Notes: generated from the sequence alone by a model not told the origin. Counted from the stretch's first letter, positions 1 to 8,751 are shown. The stretch: DNA of 14,294 nt from Candidatus Thorarchaeota archaeon (GCA_016841005.1 JAEORG010000322.1:1-14294); one strand, 5' to 3'. Program-made: numbers and translations.

Positions 1-1962
1 TATTCGAAATGCTAATCGCTCACGTTCAAGATTCTTCATTGCCATTCTCCTTTGCGTGATATCCAGTAATACCCCTACAATGCCCAATGCATTTCCATCA
101 TGGTCTCGGTAGACAGACCTTGTTACTTCATAATCTCTCAAGATTCCATCTGGACTCTGAATAGAGATCTCAAAAGACTGATCTGGACTGCCTTCAATTA
201 GGACTCTATCTAGTTCTGCAAGATCTGCTTTGGTTATCCCGATTGCTCTCTTTACTACAATGTCACTTGATTTTCCAATAACATGCTCAGGAGTTGTGCC
301 AAGTAGCTTACTAGCAAATGCCATGTTACATCTTTGATATATTCCATTGATACCTTTGAAAAAAACTGGACTTGAGATTGTATTTAACAACGCATCTAGA
401 AATTCAATGCTCTCCTTTTGAGCAATTTCAGACATCCTTCTATCTGTTATATCAATCTCTACGATTTGAAGTGCAGGTCGACCGTCAAACTCAATCTCTT
501 GAAGAAATCCCTCTACCCATCGAATGGAACCATCAGGTTGAATATATCTAAAAACATGCCGAGGAGCAATATCTTCACCAGCCTCTAGAGCTCTATTCCT
601 CTCACGTAGCCCCTCAATATCATCCGGGTGTATATTCTCCCAAATATCTGTTGGTGACATATTTTCGAGTTCTTCACGAGTTCGACCTAATGTCCTAGCA
701 AAGGGCTCGTTAACAAACACATATCGTCCATCTTGTAAGATTGCAAAGCTTTGAAGACTGTTTTCGACTAGATTACGATAATTAGCTTCAGAAGTAGCCA
801 GAGCTTCAGATGCTATTTTGGATTCAGTGATGTCCTGAAACTGAGTTACAAAATATTTTGGTTTTTTATTTTCATCTAATCCAATTGATGAGCTTATGAA
901 AGTATACACTGTATGTCCGCTTTTATGCAAGTACCTTTTTTCAAGTTGGATAGTTGTTTTCCCATTTTCGAATTTACCATCGACAATCTCAGGTGTTTTG
1001 TTCATATCCTCAGGATGAGTAACCTCAGGGAATGTTTTCCCAACCAGTTCTTCTCTCGTGTATCCAAGCATTTGACACAGAGCCAAATTACAATCCATGA
1101 TCACGTTATCGAATGAAACCAATGCCATACCAATTGAGGCATCATGAAATGCGCCTCGAAATCTAGTTTCACTATCCTGTAGAGCTTTTGTCGCAAACAT
1201 CCGCTCGGAAATATCTTGTATCTGAGTAACAAAGTATAGTGGATTGCCCTTTGAATCTCGTGTTAGTGAAGAAGCTGTTCTTGTCCAAACCGTATCCCCA
1301 TTCTTCTTGAGAAAACGTCTTTCAATAACAGGTTCAACAGATTCACCCCTGAGTATATTGAATGCTGCAATTGGCACCTCTCCTTGTTCATCTGGATGGA
1401 TGAATTCCTCGAGATTCTTAGAAACTAGTTCTGATTCTGAGTATCCTAGCATTTCACATAATGACTCGTTTACTTCAATTATTTCCAAATCCAGCGACAC
1501 AATTGCCATTCCAATCGCAGCATCTTCAAATGATGCTCTGAATCGAGAATCACTCTCCTCAAGGGCAAGTTTTGCTCTTCGATGGCTAACAACTGCTCGA
1601 ATTGTATGAGCAAGTTCTGCATACAAGCTCTTCGGATCTATTCCTTTGGTAATATAGAAATCCGCTCCAAGATTTAATGCACTAATAGCTACTTCTTCTC
1701 TTCCTCGTCCTGTAAAAATAATAAAAGGAATCTCGAAATTTTTGGATCGCAGTAATTCAAGAAGCTCTAAACCATTCATCCCCGTGGGCATTTCATAATC
1801 ACAGACTACCACATCAAATGGTTCCGAATGAAAGACATTGAGACCTTCTTCAGCTGAAATCGCGGTATCAATTTCAAAGGTTGGATCTTCTTTATTCAGA
1901 TACTTGGTTGCTACTTCGAGAAGGTCTGCATCATCATCTATTAGTAGCACACGAATAGTCAT
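1..1962 (-). CDS. Receiver domain plus four PAS domains, signalling protein (3' end outside window)
   Basis: This is the N-terminal 654 codons of a large cytoplasmic signalling protein; the frame is still open at base 1, so the C-terminus is missing. Residues 1-120 form a response-regulator receiver domain: acidic D9-D10-D11, phospho-acceptor D55 in VVVCDYEMP, T84 in FIIFTG, and K105 in YITKG. Four PAS/PAC units follow at about 137-260, 263-385, 393-510 and 515-640. The first two are close paralogues, sharing SxxRFRxxF, GMAxVS, LCxMLGY and FVTQxQDI. No membrane segment is visible. The missing part is probably more PAS and/or a histidine kinase domain, as is common for archaeal REC-PAS proteins, but that is inference. 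The ATG at 1962 is chosen because the receiver starts there (MTIRVLLIDDD) and a GGTG lies about 10 bases upstream. The gene is divergent from sfsA. Confidence 0.9.
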   Translation of the reverse strand, partial: MTIRVLLIDDDADLLEVATKYLNKEDPTFEIDTAISAEEGLNVFHSEPFDVVVCDYEMPTGMNGLELLELLRSKNFEIPFIIFTGRGREEVAISALNLGADFYITKGIDPKSLYAELAHTIRAVVSHRRAKLALEESDSRFRASFEDAAIGMAIVSLDLEIIEVNESLCEMLGYSESELVSKNLEEFIHPDEQGEVPIAAFNILRGESVEPVIERRFLKKNGDTVWTRTASSLTRDSKGNPLYFVTQIQDISERMFATKALQDSETRFRGAFHDASIGMALVSFDNVIMDCNLALCQMLGYTREELVGKTFPEVTHPEDMNKTPEIVDGKFENGKTTIQLEKRYLHKSGHTVYTFISSSIGLDENKKPKYFVTQFQDITESKIASEALATSEANYRNLVENSLQSFAILQDGRYVFVNEPFARTLGRTREELENMSPTDIWENIHPDDIEGLRERNRALEAGEDIAPRHVFRYIQPDGSIRWVEGFLQEIEFDGRPALQIVEIDITDRRMSEIAQKESIEFLDALLNTISSPVFFKGINGIYQRCNMAFASKLLGTTPEHVIGKSSDIVVKRAIGITKADLAELDRVLIEGSPDQSFEISIQSPDGILRDYEVTRSVYRDHDGNALGIVGVLLDITQRRMAMKNLERERLAFRI

Positions 1963-2010
1963 CCAAGTTACACCCACAATTTACCCAACTATCTTTCGAA
2001 GGCAATACCG

Positions 2011-2017
2011 TTTTTAA
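2011..2017 (-). promoter_or_regulatory. TATA-like box for the receiver-PAS gene
   Basis: On the minus strand this reads TTAAAAA. It lies about 50 bases before the ATG at 1962, so an archaeal start site about 26 bases downstream would give a leader of roughly 25 bases. It sits in the 116-base divergent gap with sfsA. The only support is composition and spacing. Confidence 0.35.
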
Positions 2018-2078
2018 CTTAACTTCGATGCTCACATATCGTTTTGGGAATATCATTTAATGCTATAAGGTAAATATC

Positions 2079-2792
2079 ATGAAAGTGATATCTGTACAAA
2101 GTGCTGAATTTATCAACCGACCGAATAGGTTTCTAGGTCAAGTCTTACTGAACGATGAGGTTGTCGATGTTTTCATACCTAATCCGGGACGAATGTTTGA
2201 ATTGATGGTTCCTGGAAAAGAAGTCTTTGTTCGAGAAATAAATCCTCAGGGGAGAAAAACTAATTTCGATATGATCGCAGTGAAACACAAAGGAGTCATA
2301 GTATCAATCGATTCATATCTCCCAAATCGATTTATGAAAGAGTTACTAACAAGGAGGGAATTTCGGAGGTTTTCAGGATATTCAAAAGTTAAATCTGAAC
2401 CACAAGTGTATGAAGGACGATTTGATTTCTTTTTGGATGGACCAGAAACTAAGGTGTACATAGAAGTAAAATCATGTACGCTGGTTAATGAACGACGTGC
2501 TATCTTTCCTGATGCTCCTACATCAAGAGGAACAAGGCATATACGCAATCTAGCGAGATCCTTAGATGATGGAATTGTTGACCGGGCATCTGTTGTTTTT
2601 GTTGTTCAAAGACCGGATGTAGATGTATTTTCTCCAAATGACCTTACAGATCCAAAATTTGGTTCGGCTTTAAGAAATAGCCATGACAGAGGTGTTGAAG
2701 TTTATGCTCTTCGAACAGAGGTTGTTAATTGGAACCTTGAATTCCGTGGTGAAATTCCTATTGAATTAGACTATTTCTCCAATAAGAGGTAA
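2079..2792 (+). CDS. sfsA: SfsA family DNA-binding protein / putative nuclease
   Basis: The 237-residue protein matches the usual SfsA length of about 230-240. The N-terminal OB-like part shows RFLGQV (17-22) and IPNPGRM (33-39), the archaeal/bacterial form of the family's H-x-P-N-x-GRM block. The C-terminal part has RFDF (114-117), then IEVKSCTL (128-135) and FPDAPTSRGTRHI (143-155), the family's PD-(D/E)xK-like core with an acidic residue followed by ExK. E. coli SfsA was named for sugar fermentation stimulation and binds DNA; the nuclease-like fold implies DNA or RNA processing, but the true substrate is not known. The ATG at 2079 follows a weak AAGGT six or seven bases upstream and a TATA-like ATTTAATG near 2054. 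It appears to be a single-gene unit, ending 59 bases before the ABC cluster. Confidence 0.93.
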   Translation: MKVISVQSAEFINRPNRFLGQVLLNDEVVDVFIPNPGRMFELMVPGKEVFVREINPQGRKTNFDMIAVKHKGVIVSIDSYLPNRFMKELLTRREFRRFSGYSKVKSEPQVYEGRFDFFLDGPETKVYIEVKSCTLVNERRAIFPDAPTSRGTRHIRNLARSLDDGIVDRASVVFVVQRPDVDVFSPNDLTDPKFGSALRNSHDRGVEVYALRTEVVNWNLEFRGEIPIELDYFSNKR

Positions 2793-2822
2793 AATCAATT
2801 CCATTAAGCGCTATGCATCAAC

Positions 2823-2830
2823 TTTTTTTA
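2823..2830 (+). promoter_or_regulatory. T-rich box, possible TATA of a leaderless ABC-cluster transcript
   Basis: TTTTTTTA is centred 25-26 bases before the ATG at 2852, the distance expected if transcription begins at the start codon. No Shine-Dalgarno sequence precedes that ATG, whereas the two downstream genes of the cluster have strong ones. The same T7 run could also serve as a terminator tract for sfsA; both roles are possible. Confidence 0.4.
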
Positions 2831-2851
2831 GCCTAAGGCGTTCGGATAGCT

Positions 2852-4006
2852 ATGGATGATACAACTAGAGGGTCTTATTGGGACTCTCTGAAAGAATGGA
2901 GGAAATTCATTATAGTTGTAGTCCTTCTTCTATTTACACCATATCGGATAATTGGATCAACTTCATCAAATTCATTGAATATTGATAGTTTATTCTATGC
3001 TGCTACCTTTGGTGAAGAGTTTTCTTACAATTTGAAGCCATTATTCCTTCTTAGCGTCCTGAATCTGATATTGATAATAATCCCCAGTATCTACTTTAAT
3101 TATAGAAAGATTTCAAAATATGATAATGAATCAATTGAAAGTCTTGGATTAATAATATCACTACTTACTCTCACCGTCCTAGCAATTATCAGCCATCAAT
3201 CTTACTCGACACCAAATCAAATAGACATTTCCTCAAGTCCTACCCCAAATCTGCAATTCTTACCAGGATTTGCCTTACTTTTAATTTTCTTCACAATATT
3301 TGTACCAATTCTCAAAAGTCTCTATGTAAATTCTACAAGTTATTCCGATCAGTCGTACTTCAAAAGATTCCTACCCCAAACTGCGACCGGATGGTTACTG
3401 ATTTTCCTGATTATCCTTCCATCAGGGATAACTATTAGCTCATTAAACGCGTCAACATTTGATCTCTTTGGCTCTATTTCTCTAGAAATCCTTGCTGCGT
3501 ATTTCTCAGGATCTATAGATATTTTACATTATAGCCAGTTCACAATAATTACTGGCTCTATATCACTTGGAGGAATTATTGCGCTCTTTAACATGTTAAC
3601 ATGCTTACTATGGAATTCATTACTTGTTATAATGACTGTAGGTTATTTGATGGAAAAAATCAGTTATCGCATGTTAATCTTCGGAGGTCTGCTATCAATA
3701 GTCCCCCACCTATTTCTCATGATTTTATCATTATTATTCTCTATTGGTGCAGGATTTATAACTAGTTTTTATATTCCCCTTCCTCTGCTGCAATTTGGGG
3801 TCATCATAATTACTCGTAAAGAAGCATACCTGAAAAAAATGGGAGGAGCCAAATCAACAAAAATGAAACGTCTAGAATTCGTTAAAGTCCCATTTGCATA
3901 CATTATTACATCTTCATTCCGCAGAATATCTCGTGGTTTTCGGAGGGAAAACGAGAAACATCTGGAAAATAGCTTGGATACTAAAAGTGACAAGGAGATT
4001 TCCTAA
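2852..4006 (+). CDS. Unrecognised eight-helix membrane protein, first gene of ABC exporter cluster
   Basis: I do not recognise this 384-residue protein. It has about eight hydrophobic segments near residues 18-35, 61-82, 96-114, 136-154, 179-198, 233-262, 275-298 and 300-320. A Ser/Pro-rich loop lies at about 117-135, and the C-terminal tail from about 322 is strongly basic and probably cytoplasmic. No catalytic motif or cysteine pair is visible. Its stop overlaps the ATPase start by one base (TAATG), which strongly suggests co-translation and a shared role. It could be an accessory membrane subunit or a second permease partner. There is no Shine-Dalgarno before its ATG, which fits leaderless translation. 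Confidence 0.8.
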   Translation: MDDTTRGSYWDSLKEWRKFIIVVVLLLFTPYRIIGSTSSNSLNIDSLFYAATFGEEFSYNLKPLFLLSVLNLILIIIPSIYFNYRKISKYDNESIESLGLIISLLTLTVLAIISHQSYSTPNQIDISSSPTPNLQFLPGFALLLIFFTIFVPILKSLYVNSTSYSDQSYFKRFLPQTATGWLLIFLIILPSGITISSLNASTFDLFGSISLEILAAYFSGSIDILHYSQFTIITGSISLGGIIALFNMLTCLLWNSLLVIMTVGYLMEKISYRMLIFGGLLSIVPHLFLMILSLLFSIGAGFITSFYIPLPLLQFGVIIITRKEAYLKKMGGAKSTKMKRLEFVKVPFAYIITSSFRRISRGFRRENEKHLENSLDTKSDKEIS

Positions 4007-4929
4007 TGATTGAACATGATCGAGAAATCATCGAAACTATGTCAGGTCCCGAGCTCATTCGATTAGCTCAAGCGATGAATGTTCCATTCACAAAACGAAC
4101 TGTTAAAAGAAGTGTAATGGAGGAGTCTATATTTGAAGCACTGAAACGTCTGAGAAATTCTAGAGATTCACCACCTTATTTACTAAAGACACCTGCAATA
4201 AATCTCTCCGGGATGAGAAAAGAATTCGGTAGAAAAGTTGCTGTGAAGAACCTTGAGCTAAAAGTTAATTCAGGTGAAATCGTTGGACTTGTTGGTCCAA
4301 ACGGAGCGGGAAAGACAACAACTCTAAGGGTCTTAACTGGAATAATTAAACCAACTGAAGGTTCTGTCATCGTTAATGGTTATCGTATGGACAAGAATCC
4401 AATAGCGGCTAAGATGAAAATCGGATACATTCCAGAACGACCAACATGTTATCCAAGTCTTAAGGTGATTGAATATCTAACTTTCATTGCGAGGATTTAT
4501 GATGTTTCTAGAGTCGATGCACTGCTTCGAATTCGAGAGTATGTTAATAGGTTTCAACTCGATGAATTTCTCAATTCATATATTGGAACTTTATCAAAAG
4601 GCAATCTTCAGAGAACTCTACTTACAGGAATTTTCGTAAGAGATCCGCCATTCATTCTAGCCTTGGATGAACCAATCTATGGACTTGATCCACGTGGTGC
4701 GTGGAGTTTGAAAGCGCATCTAAAGGAATTGAAAGATAAGGGATCTGCAATTCTTGTTTCTACCCATATTCTTGAGGTCGCAGAAGGTCTATGTGATAGA
4801 TTCTATATCATGAATGATGGAGATATCGTTGGTCAGGGAACTCTTCAGGAGCTAAAAGCCACGAATGGGGGTACAAAGAATCAGGAAGAAGTATTTCTCA
4901 CATTAACTGGTGGAATACCTGAGGAGTGA
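4006..4929 (+). CDS. ABC transporter ATP-binding protein with N-terminal extension
   Basis: This is the ATPase of an ABC exporter. The nucleotide-binding domain covers about residues 66-287: Walker A GPNGAGKT (97-104), a YIPE Q-loop equivalent (141-144, Glu in place of Gln), signature LSKGN (196-200, for LSGGQ), Walker B FILALDEP (216-223) with E222, D-loop GLDP (226-229), and switch H254. The sequence resembles the DrrA/CcmA/NatA-type exporters. About 60 residues precede the domain, including a predicted helical stretch (ELIRLAQAMNVPFTKRTVKR) that is not part of a normal ABC ATPase. A strong AAGGAGA at 3992-3998, seven bases before the ATG, and the one-base overlap with the upstream gene support the start. 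The permease follows directly. The substrate is unknown. Confidence 0.93.
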   Translation: MIEHDREIIETMSGPELIRLAQAMNVPFTKRTVKRSVMEESIFEALKRLRNSRDSPPYLLKTPAINLSGMRKEFGRKVAVKNLELKVNSGEIVGLVGPNGAGKTTTLRVLTGIIKPTEGSVIVNGYRMDKNPIAAKMKIGYIPERPTCYPSLKVIEYLTFIARIYDVSRVDALLRIREYVNRFQLDEFLNSYIGTLSKGNLQRTLLTGIFVRDPPFILALDEPIYGLDPRGAWSLKAHLKELKDKGSAILVSTHILEVAEGLCDRFYIMNDGDIVGQGTLQELKATNGGTKNQEEVFLTLTGGIPEE

Positions 4930-4934
4930 TTTTC

Positions 4935-6518
4935 ATGAGAGTGAAAACTCCAACTTTAGTTATGAATGAGATAAAGATGCTCTATAACCATTTCATTCAG
5001 ACGATAACTACCCCATCGATGTTGGTATTTTACATTATTACTATCTCTGGTGCTCTTTTTGTCAGTTCTATTGCCTCTACCTTGTTCAGTCTTGCTCCAA
5101 TATTTGTCCCACTTGCAGGTCTTTTGGAATCGGTCATTGACCAATCAGCGATTTTCTCAGCAATTGGTCTGTTGACTCTTGGATCAGTGGCTGGAGGTTA
5201 TTTCGGAATTGGACCTGCGGAAGTTCTTGATACTCCTGACGAATATATTATGATGGTGGGACCTCTGCATCCACATCAATTGTTTCTTGGAAGATACATC
5301 CGACGTATTGTTAGGAAATTCTATTATTTTATCCTCGGTTTAATTGTCGTTTTTCCATTACTCTCTCAATCAGGACTTGTAGCAAGTGGTATACTGATTG
5401 CCATTGTGGGTATCATTGTTTTCTTAGAAGTTAACTATTTCTTGGGAAGTATCTGTAGCATTGTAAGAAGAAAGATTGATGACAGATTTCAAACTCGCTT
5501 ACGTTATCTTTTTCTTCTATTCATCATTTTAATGGCGTATATTCCCTCCCTTCCTCTTGTCACATGGCATCCAGTATTTCAATTGGGAATTCCTGCAAAC
5601 CAAGTAAGTGTTTTACTTATGGAATTGACAGGTATTCATAGTATCGGCATCAATCCTATGGCAGTCTTCATTATGCTTATTGTATCGTATTTTATTGGAC
5701 TACTGGTCCTTACAAATGTGAGTGATTACGACTATTACGAACTCTTTTCAACTAAAATGACACAAGAAGAAGCTGAGGGAGCATTTAGTCGAAAGGTCAG
5801 AGGGCAAGTTGATTTCTCTGAATCACGTTTCAATGATCCAATGATATGGATAATGTTAAAGGATTTCTGGAGCAAGATGCGAACTCCTCTTCAATTCTGG
5901 AAATACCTCTATGTTATCATAGGTATCGCGCTTGGGCTGTATCTCAATATTGTGCAACCTGTTTGGCTATCACCTCTGCCAATACCACCTGAGTTCATTC
6001 ACTCTATTATTCCAGCATTCATGTTAATCCTAATACTTCTTACACAGATGTCATCACTTCCATCACTACTGGCTTTTGTTGAAGAGAAGGAAAATATCTA
6101 CTTACTTCGGTCCAGCCCATTTAGATCAAAAGATATCGTATTAGCAAAATATCTATTGAGTGTCTTGGAGATTGGAGGGACATCCATTCCACTCTATCTT
6201 TTTCTCCTATACTTTTTCAGAGTTCCAGGGTCTATTTATTTAATTTCACTTGGTGCTCCAATGATTTTGGTATTCTCTGGGACTGGAATTATGGCAGGTG
6301 CATATGTTCCTGTATTTACTAATGATCCAAAATCCCCACCTGTTCCACTAGCTTTCTCTTTTCCAGCAATCAATCTGGTTCTAGGAGGGATGATTTTATG
6401 GATTGCATCTGAATTCGCAAATAGCACGACACTCATATTTGTGCTGCCTGTCTTTACTGTTTTCACTGTGTTACTTTTCCTTTCACTCTCAGTACATGCT
6501 ATGAAATCATACAAATGA
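4935..6518 (+). CDS. ABC exporter permease, two-half (about 12 helices)
   Basis: The 527-residue integral membrane protein has about twelve hydrophobic segments. Each half has an ABC-2-like pattern in which a cytoplasmic acidic loop is followed by a P-x-x-x-x-x-x-L-x-x-[KR]-Y stretch: EVLDTPDEYIMMVGPLHPHQ with LGRYIRR at about 96-124, and EEKENIYLLRSSPFRSKD with LAKYLLS at about 383-409. This suggests an internal duplication, so one chain may form the whole translocation pathway with two copies of the upstream ATPase. I chose ATG 4935 instead of the in-frame GTG at 4926, because that GTG lies in the GAGGAG Shine-Dalgarno (4921-4926), which is eight bases before ATG 4935. The ribosome site is embedded in the last two Glu codons of the ATPase. 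Only 12 bases separate its stop from the convergent P-type ATPase. Confidence 0.85.
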   Translation: MRVKTPTLVMNEIKMLYNHFIQTITTPSMLVFYIITISGALFVSSIASTLFSLAPIFVPLAGLLESVIDQSAIFSAIGLLTLGSVAGGYFGIGPAEVLDTPDEYIMMVGPLHPHQLFLGRYIRRIVRKFYYFILGLIVVFPLLSQSGLVASGILIAIVGIIVFLEVNYFLGSICSIVRRKIDDRFQTRLRYLFLLFIILMAYIPSLPLVTWHPVFQLGIPANQVSVLLMELTGIHSIGINPMAVFIMLIVSYFIGLLVLTNVSDYDYYELFSTKMTQEEAEGAFSRKVRGQVDFSESRFNDPMIWIMLKDFWSKMRTPLQFWKYLYVIIGIALGLYLNIVQPVWLSPLPIPPEFIHSIIPAFMLILILLTQMSSLPSLLAFVEEKENIYLLRSSPFRSKDIVLAKYLLSVLEIGGTSIPLYLFLLYFFRVPGSIYLISLGAPMILVFSGTGIMAGAYVPVFTNDPKSPPVPLAFSFPAINLVLGGMILWIASEFANSTTLIFVLPVFTVFTVLLFLSLSVHAMKSYK

Positions 6519-6530
6519 CCCAATAGTATC

Positions 6531-8495
6531 TCAGTTCGATTTCTTTCTAGTTAGGCGTAATGCATTGGCAATTACAAAGAGGGTAAGTCCCATATCTCCG
6601 AAAGCAATTGCCATCCATAAACTGACATATCCAAGAATGGCAAGAATTCCTATGAGAACTTTGGCACTAATTGATATAGTTACATTCTGTCTTATGACTC
6701 TCATAGTTTTCTTAGCTCGAGAGATGAGTCGAGGGATTTTCCTAAGGTCTTCTTCCATGAGTGCCACATCTGCAGTTTCTATAGCTGCATCACTGGAAAT
6801 AACTCCCATCGCTATTCCAACATCAGCAGATGCAAGTGCGGGAGTATCATTTACTCCATCACCAACCATGACTGTAGGACCCTTTGAAGACATCATCTGG
6901 ACATGGTGTACTTTGTCTTCGGGTAATAGCTCTGCTTCAACCTGACTGAATCCTAATTCATGTGCAATTGTCATAGCAATGTCCCTATTATCTCCCGTTA
7001 ACATTGTGGTTTTAATCCCTAGCTGACCAAGTTCTCGTATTGCTTCTTTTGTCCCCTCACGAATTGCATCTCCTAAAATGATTGTACCAAGATGGACACC
7101 ATCTTTTACAACAAAGACGACTGTTCCATTTCCACATTCATGGTCCTGTTGAGGTAGTTCAATATTATTGGAAACTAGGAGTGTTCGATTTCCAACAATA
7201 TATTTACTATCTCCAATATATCCTATCACTCCTTGTCCAGGGATGCTCAAGAACTCTCTAACTTCTGATATTGCTAGCTCTTCATTTCTAGCTGTTTCCC
7301 TAAGTGCGGCAGCGATGGGATGCTCAGACATCATTTCCAAAGCAACTGCTGCCGCTAAGATATCCTCACGGGTTGCTTCACTATGAAGACAGATATTCTC
7401 CAATGATAGCTCTCCCTGTGTGAGCGTACCAGTCTTATCAAAGGCAACAGTTTTTGTTTTGCTTAGTTTCTCAATATAATCAGAGCCTTTGATTAGCACT
7501 CCTTCTCTCGCAGACCCTGCGATTGAAGAGACCATGCTTACAGGTATCGAAATAGCGAATGCACATGGGCAAGAAATCACCAGTAAAGTTAAACCCCTGT
7601 AAATAGCATCATGTAGAGGTGATCCTAAAAGAAGTGTTAAAACTACCATGATAAGAGCACCTGTGACAACGATTGGAGTGTAGATATGCGAAAATCTTGC
7701 CACGAGATTCTCTGTATGTGATTTTGACTTTCTTGCTTCTTGAACAAGTTCAATAATTCGAGATAAAACAGTGTCCTTTGATTCTTTTGTGACCTTCGCC
7801 TCTAAATATCCATCAAGATTCATTGTTCCTGCAAAGACTTCATCGCCAATTGTTTTGTGCACGGGTCGTGATTCACCTGTGATAGGTGCTTGATTAACAG
7901 CTGATGTTCCTAGTATCACCTCTCCATCAAGACCAATCTTCTCACCCGGACGTATCATAATAATCTGACCTATGGATACGTCATCAGGATGCATACATGA
8001 TTCCAGATCTCCTACTTTCACAGATACTGATGGTGCTTCTAGTATCATCAAACTCTGAATCTCTGTACGCACTCTATCGCCCGCCTTCTCTTCAAGTAAT
8101 TCTGCGATATAGAACAAGAACATAACCGCAGCTCCTTCGGCAGGCTCTCCAATAAGAAAAGCACCAGTGGCTGCAACTGTCATTAGGAAACTAATACCCA
8201 GATGAACATTCAAAATACTTCTAATTCCATTTGGGATAATCCACCGTCCTGCTGAAATTAATGCAATGAAGTAAGCTGTATAGTATACTAATGGAGGATA
8301 ACCATATAGCAAGAAAATTAAACCAAAAATCAAAGATATAGCTGAAATAGTAGCTAGAATATATTTTGTCCTGAAGCTTGCATTTTCTTTGGATTGACGC
8401 TCAGCCTCGCAGTGAGCACAAACATGACTATTTTCCACTGACATGTTCTTCTGCTGTTCTGAGGATTGTTCTGATACATTCATCTTGGAGTTCAT
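6531..8495 (-). CDS. P1B-type heavy-metal-translocating ATPase (Zn/Cd/Pb subgroup)
   Basis: This 654-residue pump exports divalent soft metals by phospho-intermediate chemistry. Motifs in order: TGE 206-208 (actuator), CPC 309-311 in the sixth membrane helix, phosphorylated D353 in DKTGTLTQG, HP 392-393 (SEHP loop), and GDGVND 545-550. K612 in the seventh helix and D634 in the eighth match the pair typical of ZntA/CadA (P1B-2), which favours Zn2+/Cd2+/Pb2+ over Cu+. The usual N-terminal HMA fold is absent; instead a 40-residue hydrophilic leader carries C26-x-x-C29 within HVCAHCE. Start 8495 is supported by GGAAGGAA at 8504-8511, eight bases upstream. The frame overlaps the 3' end of the repressor gene by 68 bases, so the two are surely co-transcribed and probably translationally coupled. 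Confidence 0.95.
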   Translation of the reverse strand: MNSKMNVSEQSSEQQKNMSVENSHVCAHCEAERQSKENASFRTKYILATISAISLIFGLIFLLYGYPPLVYYTAYFIALISAGRWIIPNGIRSILNVHLGISFLMTVAATGAFLIGEPAEGAAVMFLFYIAELLEEKAGDRVRTEIQSLMILEAPSVSVKVGDLESCMHPDDVSIGQIIMIRPGEKIGLDGEVILGTSAVNQAPITGESRPVHKTIGDEVFAGTMNLDGYLEAKVTKESKDTVLSRIIELVQEARKSKSHTENLVARFSHIYTPIVVTGALIMVVLTLLLGSPLHDAIYRGLTLLVISCPCAFAISIPVSMVSSIAGSAREGVLIKGSDYIEKLSKTKTVAFDKTGTLTQGELSLENICLHSEATREDILAAAVALEMMSEHPIAAALRETARNEELAISEVREFLSIPGQGVIGYIGDSKYIVGNRTLLVSNNIELPQQDHECGNGTVVFVVKDGVHLGTIILGDAIREGTKEAIRELGQLGIKTTMLTGDNRDIAMTIAHELGFSQVEAELLPEDKVHHVQMMSSKGPTVMVGDGVNDTPALASADVGIAMGVISSDAAIETADVALMEEDLRKIPRLISRAKKTMRVIRQNVTISISAKVLIGILAILGYVSLWMAIAFGDMGLTLFVIANALRLTRKKSN

Positions 8496-8751
8496 AGTAA
8501 ATGTTCCTTCCTTCTCTGGTGTGTTTGATGAAACCCATGTTTTCGAGTTTTGAAAGCTGATGACTTACTCTGCTGATATCCATCTCAAGTGCTTGTGCAA
8601 GCTCTGAAACATTGTATTTATTTCTTTGAGTTAATTTAGATATGATCTGAATCCTTGTATGGTCTGAAAGAGCTTTGAATATTTTGACCACTTCATGAAT
8701 CTTTTCATCATCAATGCAAACTTCTTGATTTTCCATTCCTGATGCTGCCAT
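8428..8751 (-). CDS. ArsR/SmtB-family metal-responsive repressor of the efflux ATPase
   Basis: A winged-helix repressor. The core reads FKALSDHTRIQIISKL, then the recognition segment SELAQALEMDISRVSHQLSKLE, then the wing GFIKHTREGRNIYYEL. The frame is open back to an ATG at 8805, but the operator (8786-8801) and TATA-like box (8806-8812) would then lie in or touching the coding region. I therefore favour the ATG at 8751 (or 8736), which puts the conserved Cys (VCIDDEK) near the N-terminus as in CadC-type proteins. The CadC/ArsR ELCxC metal site is absent (NVSEL instead). The C-terminal helix holds D-E-C followed ten residues later by His (D108, C110, H121 counted from 8805), resembling the CzrA/SmtB alpha-5 site with Cys replacing the first His. 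Release by Zn, Cd or Pb is inferred. Confidence 0.88.
   Translation of the reverse strand: MAASGMENQEVCIDDEKIHEVVKIFKALSDHTRIQIISKLTQRNKYNVSELAQALEMDISRVSHQLSKLENMGFIKHTREGRNIYYELQDECIRTILRTAEEHVSGK

Noticed and set aside
913..1609. Plus-strand open frames opposite the receiver-PAS gene (913-1116 and 1244-1609)
   Set aside because: They lie antisense to clearly conserved PAS domains and their translations show no domain pattern.
2246..2548. A 100-codon minus-strand frame opposite sfsA
   Set aside because: It lies opposite the conserved SfsA blocks and has no supporting features.
4926..4934. GTG at 4926 as the permease start
   Set aside because: The GTG is the last base of the GAGGAG ribosome site plus the ATPase stop region; ATG 4935 sits at ideal spacing from that site.
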